From Pseudorhodobacter turbinis (lineage in GTDB: Bacteria; Pseudomonadota; Alphaproteobacteria; Rhodobacterales; Rhodobacteraceae), in assembly GCF_005234135.1 (NCBI RefSeq), contig NZ_CP039965.1:1417501-1481500 (forward strand): a stretch of 64,000 nt of DNA, given 5' to 3'. Below, piece after piece: positions 54,492 through 62,807 of this stretch; the first letter of the stretch is position 1; each line of letters opens with the position of its first letter. The notes under the pieces were generated by a model that worked only from the letters and a program-made list of their open reading frames with translations, did no database searches and was not told the origin of the DNA. A program made the position numbers and the translations under genes.

Positions 54492-54656
54492 GGCAAAACT
54501 TACCCCGATTTCCGGCGCAAAACTATACCCGCACCCTTGGCAAAAGTGGCTGTGCATTTGACACGTGCTTATTTGGGGGTGTCTTCAACTTATTGATTTT
54601 GAACGTATGTTTTTGATTTCGAAAATCTGCTTGGCATAACTATACCCGCGTCGACA
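54492..54656 (+). repeat. Right end of the TniABQ transposon with iterated transposase-binding repeats
   Basis: Three direct repeats share the core AACTATACCCGC: GGCAAAACTTACCCC (54492-54506, weakest), GGCGCAAAACTATACCCGC (54514-54532) and GGCATAACTATACCCGC (54633-54649). The last is followed by GTCGACA. Spaced repeats of this kind and a terminal ACA are how TnsB/TniA-type transposons end, so 54656 is the likely right boundary. No coding sequence is seen between here and 54820. Confidence 0.6.
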
Positions 54657-54820
54657 GTTGGCGGCCGAAATGGCAATGCCGGAAAAGGTCGGCCACTCTG
54701 ACGGTCGACGAACCACTCTGTATATTTGGCGATTTACGCGGCAGTATCGAAGCAATAGCTATTGGGGTGACTTGCGGGGATTTCTCTTTTGCGGGCAAAT
54801 GGATATGCTAGAGGTATCTT

Positions 54821-55726
54821 ATGGGTATTGTGGAAAACGGTTGCGTCATCGGGGTTGATGGCGGTGGCACGGGCTGCCGGGCCGGGCTTGCGACGCTTGA
54901 CGGTTCCGTGCTTGCAACGGCAAAGGCCGGTCCCGCAAATTTTTCCACCGATCCGGATCAGGCAAGGGCCAATGTGATGGCGGCCATTACCTGTGCGGCA
55001 GAAAGCGTGGGGCTGCTGCCCGCGCAGCTGCGGTGCTGTGCCATTCACCTCGGGCTGGCCGGCATTATGCAAGAGGCTGACGCGGCACGGTTTCGGGCGG
55101 TTTTGCCTTTCACGCGGGCCGTTGTGACGGATGACCGGCCAACCTCCTTTGCGGGGGCCTTGGGGCAGGGTGACGGCGTTTTGGCGGCGGTTGGGACCGG
55201 CACTTTGGTCGCCGCACGCTTTGCACAGACCCATCGGTATTTTTGCGGTTGGGGCTTTGATCTGTCGGATCAGGCCTCGGGTGCATGGTTGGGACGGGGC
55301 GCTTTGATGCGCTGCCTGCTGGCGCATGACGGGTTGGCGGCGCAAAGCCCCCTGACGCGCGCAATCATGGCGCAATTCGGGGACGTGCCGACCACGCTTG
55401 TTGATTTTGCGAGTGCGGCCCTGCCAGCTGATTACGCGACATTCGCCCCCCAAATCGTGGAGGCGGCCAAAGTCGGGGATGAAACCGCCAGCGATTTGAT
55501 GCGGCAAGGTGCGGCCTATTTGAACAGCTGTTTCGCGGCGGCCTCGGCGGGGCAATCAGGCCCGTTTTGCTTGTCAGGCGGAATTGGCCCGCACTATGCG
55601 CCCTATCTCGAAACCCGGTTTCGTGACCGTTTGGTCGCCCCGCTTGGCACCGCCCTTGACGGTGCGTTGTTTTTGGCGCGTCAGGCCCATCAGAACATGG
55701 AAACGCTTCGGTTGGCAAAGGAGTGA
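54821..55726 (+). CDS. BadF/BadG-type sugar kinase, probable N-acetylglucosamine kinase
   Basis: A 301-aa ASKHA-fold kinase with the phosphate loops VIGVDGGGTGCRAGLA at the N-terminus, AAVGTGTLVAARF in the middle and GPFCLSGGIGPHYAPYL at the C-terminus, plus GWGFDLSDQASGAWLG. The family phosphorylates N-acetylglucosamine or related sugars. With the SIS and nagA genes directly downstream, phosphorylation of GlcNAc in the cytoplasm is the likely role. AGAGGTATCTT precedes the ATG. Confidence 0.85.
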   Translation: MGIVENGCVIGVDGGGTGCRAGLATLDGSVLATAKAGPANFSTDPDQARANVMAAITCAAESVGLLPAQLRCCAIHLGLAGIMQEADAARFRAVLPFTRAVVTDDRPTSFAGALGQGDGVLAAVGTGTLVAARFAQTHRYFCGWGFDLSDQASGAWLGRGALMRCLLAHDGLAAQSPLTRAIMAQFGDVPTTLVDFASAALPADYATFAPQIVEAAKVGDETASDLMRQGAAYLNSCFAAASAGQSGPFCLSGGIGPHYAPYLETRFRDRLVAPLGTALDGALFLARQAHQNMETLRLAKE

Positions 55727-55728
55727 GC

Positions 55729-56757
55729 ATGCCCCATCAAACCCATATGCGTCGGGAAATCCTTGAAATTCCCGATGCGGTTGAAAGCCTTTTGATACAG
55801 GGAAAATCCGGTATGGCGGCGGGCGCGCGCGCCTTGGCGGCCTGCGATCCAAAGTTTATCATTTCTGTCGCGCGGGGGTCGTCGGACCATGCCGCTACCT
55901 ATTTCAAGTATATCTGTGAGATGGAGGCGGGTATTCCCGTGGCCTCGGTCGGGCCATCTGTGGCCTCCATCTACGGGCGCAAGCTGACCCTGCAAGGGGG
56001 GGCCTGTCTGGCGGTATCGCAATCGGGCAAAAGCCCTGATATTGTGCGCATGGCCGAAATGGCAACTGCGGGCGGGGCATTGTCCTTTGCCCTGACCAAC
56101 CATCCTGACAGCGCGCTTGCCAAGGCCAGCACCCATACGCTGCAACTTCATGCGGGCGCCGAGCAAAGCGTGGCGGCGACCAAGACATTCGTCACCTCTA
56201 TCGTCTCACTTGCTTGGCTGCTGGCGGAATGGCGCAAGGATCGGGCCTTGTTGGCGGCCCTCCATGGCTTGCCAGAGGTGCTGTCCCAAGCGGTGACGAT
56301 GGATTGGAGCGCGCTTGGCAACCAGATCGCCGCGCGGCCGTCGCTTTATTGTTTGGGGCGCGGCCCTGCCTATGCGATTTCCAGCGAGGCGGCCCTGAAG
56401 TTCAAGGAAACCTGCCAGCTTCACGCGGAATCCTTTTCCTCGGCCGAGGTGCTGCACGGTCCGGTCTCGATTGTGGATCGCGGCTTTCCGGTGCTGGCCT
56501 TTGTCTCGGCCGACGCGGCAGAGCAATCTGTGGTCGGCGTGGCCGATGCGATGGCGGCAAAAGGCGCTGCGGTCTTTGTGACCTCGGATAAAGCCAGTCA
56601 AGCCACCGCCCTGCCTTGTGCCCGTACGGCCCATCCGCTGACCGATCCGATTTCACTGATCCTGTCATTTTATGCGATGGTGGAGCAACTCGCCCGTGCG
56701 CGCGGGATCAATCCCGACGCCCCGCGCCACCTTCAAAAAGTAACGGAAACACTATGA
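55729..56757 (+). CDS. SIS-domain glucosamine-6-phosphate deaminase/aminotransferase-like protein
   Basis: A 342-aa protein with two SIS domains: SVARGSSDHAATYFKYICEM and LAVSQSGKSPDIVRM in the first, ALKFKETCQLHAESFSSAEV and HGPVSIVDRG in the second. It resembles the isomerase half of GlmS without the glutaminase half, the NagB-II type of deaminase. ATG 55729 follows AAGGAGTGAGC and begins 2 bp after the kinase stop. Confidence 0.9.
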   Translation: MPHQTHMRREILEIPDAVESLLIQGKSGMAAGARALAACDPKFIISVARGSSDHAATYFKYICEMEAGIPVASVGPSVASIYGRKLTLQGGACLAVSQSGKSPDIVRMAEMATAGGALSFALTNHPDSALAKASTHTLQLHAGAEQSVAATKTFVTSIVSLAWLLAEWRKDRALLAALHGLPEVLSQAVTMDWSALGNQIAARPSLYCLGRGPAYAISSEAALKFKETCQLHAESFSSAEVLHGPVSIVDRGFPVLAFVSADAAEQSVVGVADAMAAKGAAVFVTSDKASQATALPCARTAHPLTDPISLILSFYAMVEQLARARGINPDAPRHLQKVTETL

Positions 56758-57902
56758 CACAGCGCGCCTATATCGGGGCGGATATTTTTGACGGCAGCGG
56801 TCTGCAACCGGGCATGGCGATCTTACTGGAGGGCGAGGTTTTCCGCGCTATCCTGCCTGAGGGGGATATTCCGGCGGGGTTTCAACGCATCACGCTTGCG
56901 GGTGGCACATTGATGCCGGGCTTTGTTGATCTTCAGGTCAATGGCGGCGGCGGGGTGATGTTCAACAGCCAAACTTCGGCCGAAGGTCTGGCTGTAATCG
57001 CACAGGCACATGCCACAACAGGCACGCGGGCGCTGCTGCCGACCCTGATCACCGATACGGTCGAGCGCACCCGCGCCGCCGTCGACGCGGTTGAAGCGGC
57101 GATCCGGAAAGGAGTTTCGGGGATCATCGGCATCCACCTTGAGGGACCGCATCTGTCGCTGGCGCGCAAAGGGGCGCATGACCCTGCGCTGATCCGAAAG
57201 ATGGAGCAGGCAGACGAGGATTTCCTGTGCGATGCGGCGCAACGCTTGCCCAATGTGATGATCACGGTCGCGCCCGAATCCGTCAGCACCGCACAGATCG
57301 CACGGCTGAGCGGGGCGGGCGTTATCGTCTCAATCGGTCATACCGATTGCAGCTTTGACGAGGCTGAGGCTGCCTTTGCGGCGGGCGCGCGCTGTGTCAC
57401 CCATCTTTTCAATGCCATGAGCCAGCTTGGCAACCGAGAGCCGGGGTTGGTCGGGGCGGCCCTGCAAGCCGGGGCGGTTTCAGCGGGGATGATTGCTGAT
57501 GGTATTCATGTGCATCCCGCCGCGATGCGTTTGGCGCTGGCTGCCAAACAGGGGCCTGCGGCGATTTTTCTGGTGACGGACGCGATGGCCACCGCCGGAT
57601 CGGATATCACGGAGTTCACCCTTAACGGGCGGCGGGTGTTGCGAGAGAACGGCGATTTGCGGCTTGAGGATGGTACTTTGGCGGGCGCGGATCTTGATTT
57701 CTCACGCGCGCTGTCGGTGATGATCGACGAGGTCGGAATTGATCCGGCACGGGCGTATGCGATGGTGACCTCTGGCCCTGCCAAGCTGTTGACGACAGAT
57801 TTCGGGCTTGGCGGCTTTACCTCCGGCCAGCGGTGGAACGGCATCTGGTTGGATGACAAACACCGCTACACCCCGATTGGCTCAGGCATCAACCCTGCGT
57901 AG
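56754..57902 (+). CDS. nagA: N-acetylglucosamine-6-phosphate deacetylase
   Basis: A 382-aa amidohydrolase with GGTLMPGFVDLQVNGGGG, the metal/substrate motifs GIHLEGPHLS, VSIGHTDCSFDEAEAAF, CVTHLFNAM, ADGIHVHP and catalytic Asp in LVTDAM. It removes acetate from GlcNAc-6-P to feed the SIS deaminase. Its ATG overlaps the SIS stop (ATGA), so the three genes form one operon. Its 3' end overlaps the convergent cobF by 21 bp. Confidence 0.95.
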   Translation: MTQRAYIGADIFDGSGLQPGMAILLEGEVFRAILPEGDIPAGFQRITLAGGTLMPGFVDLQVNGGGGVMFNSQTSAEGLAVIAQAHATTGTRALLPTLITDTVERTRAAVDAVEAAIRKGVSGIIGIHLEGPHLSLARKGAHDPALIRKMEQADEDFLCDAAQRLPNVMITVAPESVSTAQIARLSGAGVIVSIGHTDCSFDEAEAAFAAGARCVTHLFNAMSQLGNREPGLVGAALQAGAVSAGMIADGIHVHPAAMRLALAAKQGPAAIFLVTDAMATAGSDITEFTLNGRRVLRENGDLRLEDGTLAGADLDFSRALSVMIDEVGIDPARAYAMVTSGPAKLLTTDFGLGGFTSGQRWNGIWLDDKHRYTPIGSGINPA

Positions 57903-58619
57903 CAAATAGATATCCATGATCCAGCCATGCGCCGCCCGTGCGGCCTGCCGCATGGAGCGTATCTCGGCGCCAACCTCATCCAGCCTACCGGCATGGAGCA
58001 GCTGGTTCGCCATGCCCAGATAGGCCCCCCACCAGATATGATAGGCACTGCCCTCCAGCACCTCGAACGCAGCACCCTGATCCAGCATGACCACCAGCGT
58101 GGTAGCGCCTTGGGGCCAGCCATGATCGCGCAGGCGGCGGCCGGTGGTCACGGTGAAATCCCCGCCCAATGTGTTGAGGGGAATGCCATGCGCCGCCGTC
58201 AGCACTTGCAGCGCGGTGATCCCTGGAACAACCCGAACTTTCGGCGCAGGCGACAGCCGCGCGGCAATCCGCAGCGTGCTGTCATAAAGCGAAGGGTCCC
58301 CCCAGACCAGCAGGGCGACCCGCTTGGCCGAAGGCGGGATGGAGGCGGCCCAAACGGCGGCAATCCGGTCGTGCCAGTCCTCGACCGCCTTTAAATAGGG
58401 CAAGGCGGGGTCGCGGCGGGGCAGGTCAAATTCGACCACAGGCGCATCCGCCCCCAAGACCGAGGCCACAATCTGACGTCGCAGGTCGGCAAGATCGGCG
58501 CGATCCGCCCCCTTGCGCGGGATCAGGATAAGATCGGCCTCGGCCAAGGTTTTTCGGGCCTCGACCGTCAGATGGTCAGGGTTGCCGGTGCCGATACCAA
58601 TAAGAAATAATGTCTGCAT
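57882..58619 (-). CDS. cobF: Precorrin-6A synthase (deacetylating)
   Basis: A 245-aa SAM-dependent methyltransferase starting MQTLFLIGIGTGNPDHLTVE, with ALLVWGDPSLYDSTLRIAAR and VRVVPGITALQVLTAAHGIP. CobF methylates C1 of precorrin-5 and releases acetate, a step specific to the aerobic pathway. It is downstream of the CbiM-like gene and probably under the same B12 riboswitch. Confidence 0.95.
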   Translation of the reverse strand: MQTLFLIGIGTGNPDHLTVEARKTLAEADLILIPRKGADRADLADLRRQIVASVLGADAPVVEFDLPRRDPALPYLKAVEDWHDRIAAVWAASIPPSAKRVALLVWGDPSLYDSTLRIAARLSPAPKVRVVPGITALQVLTAAHGIPLNTLGGDFTVTTGRRLRDHGWPQGATTLVVMLDQGAAFEVLEGSAYHIWWGAYLGMANQLLHAGRLDEVGAEIRSMRQAARAAHGWIMDIYLLRRVDA

Positions 58620-58665
58620 TGTTGAACGCGTCCGGGCCTTTGCTGTGGCCCGAACGCTTGATCCA

Positions 58666-59346
58666 TTAGCTGTGCTGATGATACAGGCGGTTGGTCAACA
58701 GCGGTGATCCTTTCAGTCCGTGCAAGGATTTCGCCCCCGCCAGAACCGCCAGATCGGCCAGCGGCTCTATCAGGACCACCAGCATATAGGCTGCACCAAA
58801 GGACCCGATGGCCGCCAGATTATCGGCCCCCACGCCCTGACCGTAGATCGCCCAAAAACCCACCCAAAGCACCACACCGCCCTGATAGGCCGCCGACATT
58901 TTCAAAACATGGCTATAGCTAAGGTCGACATAAGCCACATGCGCCGGAACAACGCGCCGCGCCAGAAGATCAATCGCAAACAGCGGGAACAGCAGCGTTG
59001 TGACATTGACGAAATACATCGGCAGATCGGTCGGCGCAAAAAAGAGCGATTGCACCAAAAGCCCGGCCGCCAGCCCGATGGCCGAGGCAGGCGCCCCCAG
59101 CAGCAAGAACAGCGTCGTCCCTAGGATCAAGTGGACCTCTGACACGCCAACGGCAAAATGGGGCAGCACCTCAAAGAAGATAAAGGTTCCGACCATTGCG
59201 ATCACCGACCGCAGGGCCAGTGATACAATGTTATGGGTTTTTAGATCATCGACGATCAGCTTGGCGGTATAGCCCGCAGCCGCGGTTGCGGTGGCATAGG
59301 CAAAGACCATCTTGGCGCCATCTACGACGCCGGGTTCGATATGCAT
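58666..59346 (-). CDS. CbiM-like energy-coupling-factor transporter component
   Basis: A 226-aa membrane protein with the N-terminal MHIEPGVVDGAKM, in which Met1-His2 form the metal-binding N-terminus of CbiM/NikM substrate-binding subunits, and about six helices. It probably takes up cobalt for cobalamin synthesis. A cobalamin riboswitch lies directly upstream, supporting that role. No CbiN, CbiQ or CbiO genes are seen in the window. Confidence 0.8.
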   Translation of the reverse strand: MHIEPGVVDGAKMVFAYATATAAAGYTAKLIVDDLKTHNIVSLALRSVIAMVGTFIFFEVLPHFAVGVSEVHLILGTTLFLLLGAPASAIGLAAGLLVQSLFFAPTDLPMYFVNVTTLLFPLFAIDLLARRVVPAHVAYVDLSYSHVLKMSAAYQGGVVLWVGFWAIYGQGVGADNLAAIGSFGAAYMLVVLIEPLADLAVLAGAKSLHGLKGSPLLTNRLYHQHS

Positions 59347-59411
59347 ATCAGTCTCTCCGGACCGCCCACCCGGCGGCCATGGGTGCCGGATGCTCCGGCG
59401 TTGCGTTTCAG

Positions 59412-59573
59412 AACGGCAGGTCTCCTGACTTGCGGGTCATCGCGGTTCTGGCCCTTCCCGGCCCAAAGGGGCCAGTGGTTTTGCCAGTCTCGCTATCCGC
59501 CTACAGTTGCGGGGGCAGTCGGGGCTTTTCACCCCGTTCCCTTTTGATCCCTCTCGGGAACCGTTCGAGGTTT
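59412..59573 (-). ncRNA. Cobalamin (B12) riboswitch
   Basis: On the minus strand the conserved elements occur in order: AAAGGGAACGGGGTG, GCCCCGACTGCCCCCGCAAC, then AGCGAG and CCACTGG, GGGAAGG, GATGACCCGCAAG and the B12 box GTCAGGAGACCTGCC. It ends about 65 bp before the CbiM-like gene, which with cobF should be repressed by adenosylcobalamin. Confidence 0.92.
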
Positions 59574-59598
59574 ACTATGACGCCAAGTGACCGGCGTT

Positions 59599-60333
59599 TC
59601 AATCCAGCTTTGCGCAATCGGTGGCAAGCGGTCCAAAAAGAATGAGCGCGGGGGCGGTGCCGGTGTTTTCACCAAGTTGCCGTGCCAGCTCTTCAACCGT
59701 CGAAAGCTGAAGCTTCTGGTCGGGGGTGCTGACCCCTTCGGCCAAAAGCGCGGGCGTATCGGCGGGCAAGCCATGGGCGGTCAAGGCCGCCGCCAAAGCG
59801 GGAAAGCTGCGCTTGCCCATAAAGACCACCGTCGTGGCCCCCGGATCGGCCAGGGCCGCCATATTCAGATCGGGGGGCAAGCCGCCGCTGGTATCGGCGC
59901 CGGTTACAAATTGCACCCGCCGCGCGGTCAGGCGACGCGTCAGCGGCAGCCCCGCCGCCGCCGCCGCCGCGATGGCCGAGGGGACGCCGGGGATGATCTC
60001 ATATTCGATGCCTGCGGCTTTCAGGGCGACAAGCTCTTCCTCCAGACGGCCGAACAAACCGCTATCGCCGGATTTGAGCCGCACCACACGCTGACCGGTT
60101 TTCGCATAATCCACCAGCAAGCGGCTGACGTGATCTTGCTTGGGCGAGGGGCGTCCCGCGCGTTTGCCCACCGCCACCATATCCGCGCCCTGCCGCACAA
60201 GTGCAAGGATCGGACCCGAGGCCAGATCATCAAAGAGCACCACATCGGCGCGTTTCAACCTGTCGGCGGCTTTTAGGGTAAGCAACTCGGGGTCGCCGGG
60301 GCCGGAGCCGATGATGCTGACAAATCCGGTCAT
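59599..60333 (-). CDS. cobA: Uroporphyrinogen-III C-methyltransferase
   Basis: A 244-aa tetrapyrrole methylase: SIIGSGPGDPELLTLKAADR at the N-terminus, VVRLKSGDSGLFGRLEEE and IEYEIIPGVPSAIAAAAAAG. It makes precorrin-2, the branch point to cobalamin and siroheme. Stand-alone form without CysG domains. Its start overlaps the cobB stop by 4 bp, making it the last gene of the cobL-cobE-cobM-cobB-cobA run. Confidence 0.95.
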   Translation of the reverse strand: MTGFVSIIGSGPGDPELLTLKAADRLKRADVVLFDDLASGPILALVRQGADMVAVGKRAGRPSPKQDHVSRLLVDYAKTGQRVVRLKSGDSGLFGRLEEELVALKAAGIEYEIIPGVPSAIAAAAAAGLPLTRRLTARRVQFVTGADTSGGLPPDLNMAALADPGATTVVFMGKRSFPALAAALTAHGLPADTPALLAEGVSTPDQKLQLSTVEELARQLGENTGTAPALILFGPLATDCAKLD

Positions 60334-61655
60334 GATGTCTCTGCTGTAATAAGGTGAAAGAAGGTGCCGCTGGCATGGCCACGAATTGATCCGGTTTCCG
60401 TAACCGGCCCGCCATCGGCATCAAAGACATCGGCAAGCGGCGCGTCGGGTTGTTCCAGAATGGTGGAATAGTGGAACTCATGCCCGCGCAGGGCGTGACC
60501 GGCGGCAAAGCCGGGCAGGCCCGCGCGCAAGACCGCGCGACGGTAGCCCAAGTGAAAGCGGCGGGTTTCATAGCTGGTCACAAGGCCCAAAAGACCGGCC
60601 ATCTGGTGGCGCACCCCGTCCTTGTCGATCAGCGCCTGTCCCAATGCCATATAGCCACCGCACTCGCCATGCACGGGGCGGCTTTGCGCATGGTGCTGCA
60701 ATCCGGCCCGAAACTGCGCCGCTGCGGCCAACCGCCCTGCATGCAATTCGGGATAACCGCCGGGCAGCCAGACCAGATCGGCCGCCGCATCCGGTGCCTC
60801 ATCGGCAAGGGGAGAAAACGGCAAAATCTCGGCCCCTGCTGCGCGCCACCCTTCCAGCAAATGCGGGTAGGTAAAGGAGAACGCCGCATCCTGTGCCAAG
60901 GCGATCCGTTGTGCCGGTGGTTTGGGCAGCGCGCCTTGCCCCAACGCATGCCCCTGCGCCAAGGTTTTGATCCGTTCCAGATCGACATGCGCGCGCAAGA
61001 ACGTGGCATAGCCTGCAATCGCCGTTTCCAGATCGGGGTGCTCCACCGCTTGGATCAGGCCCAGATGGCGCTCGGGTAGGGAAAGATCACCGCGCCGGGG
61101 CAGGGCGCCCAGCACCTCAATGCCTGCAGCCTCCATGCCAAGGCGGGCCAGCCGCTCATGGCGGGGGCTGGCGACACGGTTCAAGATTACGCCCGCAAAG
61201 GGCAGGTCGGGGTTATAGCGCGCAAAGCCAAGCGCCGTTGCCGCCGCCGATTGCGCCTGTCCGCTGACATCGATCACCAAGATCACAGGCCAGCCCATCC
61301 GCAGCGCCGTCTCTGCGCTGGAACCAAAGCCCGTCTGTCCGCGTGTGGCGACCCCGTCGAACAAGCCCATCGACCCTTCGGCCACGGCGATATCCGCGCC
61401 CGTCCCTTGTGCCGAAACCGCGTCCAGCAGTGCAGGGTCCATCGCCCAAGTATCAAAATTGAACGAGGCCCGTCCGCTGGCGGCGCGGTGAAAGGCGGGG
61501 TCGATATAATCCGGCCCGCTTTTGAACGGCTGCACCACCAGCCCGTCCTCGGCCAATGCGCGCAGCAGGCCCAGCATCACGGTGGTCTTGCCTGTGCCTG
61601 AAGCCGGTGCCGAGATCATCAGGCCGGGAAGTTTGCGGTCATAGGGGTCAGTCAT
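60330..61655 (-). CDS. cobB: Cobyrinic (hydrogenobyrinic) acid a,c-diamide synthase
   Basis: A 441-aa protein with the dethiobiotin-synthetase-like P-loop [31 protein letters not shown] and [12 protein letters not shown] in the N-terminal half. The C-terminal type-I glutaminase domain follows, with nucleophile Cys in [14 protein letters not shown] and His in GHEFHYSTI. It amidates carboxylates a and c using ATP and glutamine. MTDPYD at 61655 is preferred; MEMTDP at 61661 is possible. It overlaps the cobM stop. Confidence 0.95.
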   Translation of the reverse strand: MTDPYDRKLPGLMISAPASGTGKTTVMLGLLRALAEDGLVVQPFKSGPDYIDPAFHRAASGRASFNFDTWAMDPALLDAVSAQGTGADIAVAEGSMGLFDGVATRGQTGFGSSAETALRMGWPVILVIDVSGQAQSAAATALGFARYNPDLPFAGVILNRVASPRHERLARLGMEAAGIEVLGALPRRGDLSLPERHLGLIQAVEHPDLETAIAGYATFLRAHVDLERIKTLAQGHALGQGALPKPPAQRIALAQDAAFSFTYPHLLEGWRAAGAEILPFSPLADEAPDAAADLVWLPGGYPELHAGRLAAAAQFRAGLQHHAQSRPVHGECGGYMALGQALIDKDGVRHQMAGLLGLVTSYETRRFHLGYRRAVLRAGLPGFAAGHALRGHEFHYSTILEQPDAPLADVFDADGGPVTETGSIRGHASGTFFHLITAETS

Positions 61656-62442
61656 CTCCATCTGTCCATTCTGCCCAAGGGCTGTTTGCCGATTGCGGGC
61701 GGTAACGCCGGTCATAATCCGCCGCATAAAGGCAGCTTTCGCCAAACCCTTCTTGTGCCAAGGCAGGCCCCACAAGGATCAACGCGGTGCGGGTGACACC
61801 TTCGGGGATTGCGGAGGCAAGCCCTGCTATGGTGGTGCGGATGATGCGCTGATCTGGCCAGCTTGCACGCCAAACGATTGCGACGGGGCAATCCCCGCCG
61901 TAGTCAGGCGCAAGATCGGCCACCACTTGCGCTGCGTTCTGGATCGACAGGTGGATCGCCAGCGTGGCCCCCGTGGCGGCGAAATTCACCAGCGTTTCCT
62001 TGGGCGGCATAGAGGAGGCCCGCCCCGGTGTGCGCGTCAGGACCAGCGATTGCGCCACACCCGGCAGCGTCAATTCCGCCCCAAGCGCGGCAGCAGCAGC
62101 AGCAAAGGCTGGCACGCCGGGGGTGACGGTAAAGGCAATACCCTCGGCACGCAGTCGCCGGATTTGCTCGCCCATCGCGGACCAGACCGACAGATCCCCC
62201 GAATGCAGCCGCGCCACGTCAAGCCCGGCCTGATCGGCCGCGCGAATTTCTGCGATGATGGCATCCAGATCAAGGGAGGCGGTGTTCACGATCCGCGCGC
62301 CTTTTGGGCAATGGTCCAGAACGGCCTCGGGGACCAGAGATCCGGCATAAAGACAGACCGGACAGGCGGCGATCAGATCGCGACCACGTAAGGTAAGCAG
62401 GTCGGGTGCGCCGGGGCCGGCGCCGATGAAATGTACGGTCAT
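61648..62442 (-). CDS. cobM: Precorrin-4 C11-methyltransferase
   Basis: A 264-aa methyltransferase with [52 protein letters not shown] and [20 protein letters not shown]. The family methylates C11 of precorrin-4. Overlaps cobE (4 bp) and cobB (8 bp), consistent with one polycistronic message. Confidence 0.95.
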   Translation of the reverse strand: MTVHFIGAGPGAPDLLTLRGRDLIAACPVCLYAGSLVPEAVLDHCPKGARIVNTASLDLDAIIAEIRAADQAGLDVARLHSGDLSVWSAMGEQIRRLRAEGIAFTVTPGVPAFAAAAAALGAELTLPGVAQSLVLTRTPGRASSMPPKETLVNFAATGATLAIHLSIQNAAQVVADLAPDYGGDCPVAIVWRASWPDQRIIRTTIAGLASAIPEGVTRTALILVGPALAQEGFGESCLYAADYDRRYRPQSANSPWAEWTDGDD

Positions 62443-62807
62443 GGGTCCTCTGTCATGGCAAGGGCACAGGTGGCCTGCCGGTCGGTTGAGATGATGCGCG
62501 GTGCAAGCAGTCGCGCTTGGGGGCCGGCGGCAGCAAGGGCTGCGGCCTCGGCGACGCTGCCGGTGCCATGGCTTGTTTGTGCGGCTGCACTTTGGGTCGG
62601 GGTGTTTATGGCGGCCAGATCATGGGCGGGAACGGCGCGAAAGGGCAGGCCGGTTTCGGTGACAAGCTGTTGAAACGCGGCGGATTGGGCCTTGGCCGCG
62701 GCGGTGGCCAGACAGTCCGGCCTATGCCCGTCTGCGGCCTGCACCAGCGCGTTGCGTAGGCTTGCGGCGCTGGCACCTGCCCTGAACCCAAATCCCGCGA
62801 TGATCAT
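62439..62807 (-). CDS. cobE: CobE/CbiG-C-type cobalamin biosynthesis protein
   Basis: A 122-aa protein starting [20 protein letters not shown], with [17 protein letters not shown] and [15 protein letters not shown], the CbiG C-terminal domain pattern. CobE is needed in the aerobic pathway, but its exact step is not settled. Its ATG overlaps the cobL stop (ATGA). Confidence 0.88.
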   Translation of the reverse strand: MIIAGFGFRAGASAASLRNALVQAADGHRPDCLATAAAKAQSAAFQQLVTETGLPFRAVPAHDLAAINTPTQSAAAQTSHGTGSVAEAAALAAAGPQARLLAPRIISTDRQATCALAMTEDP

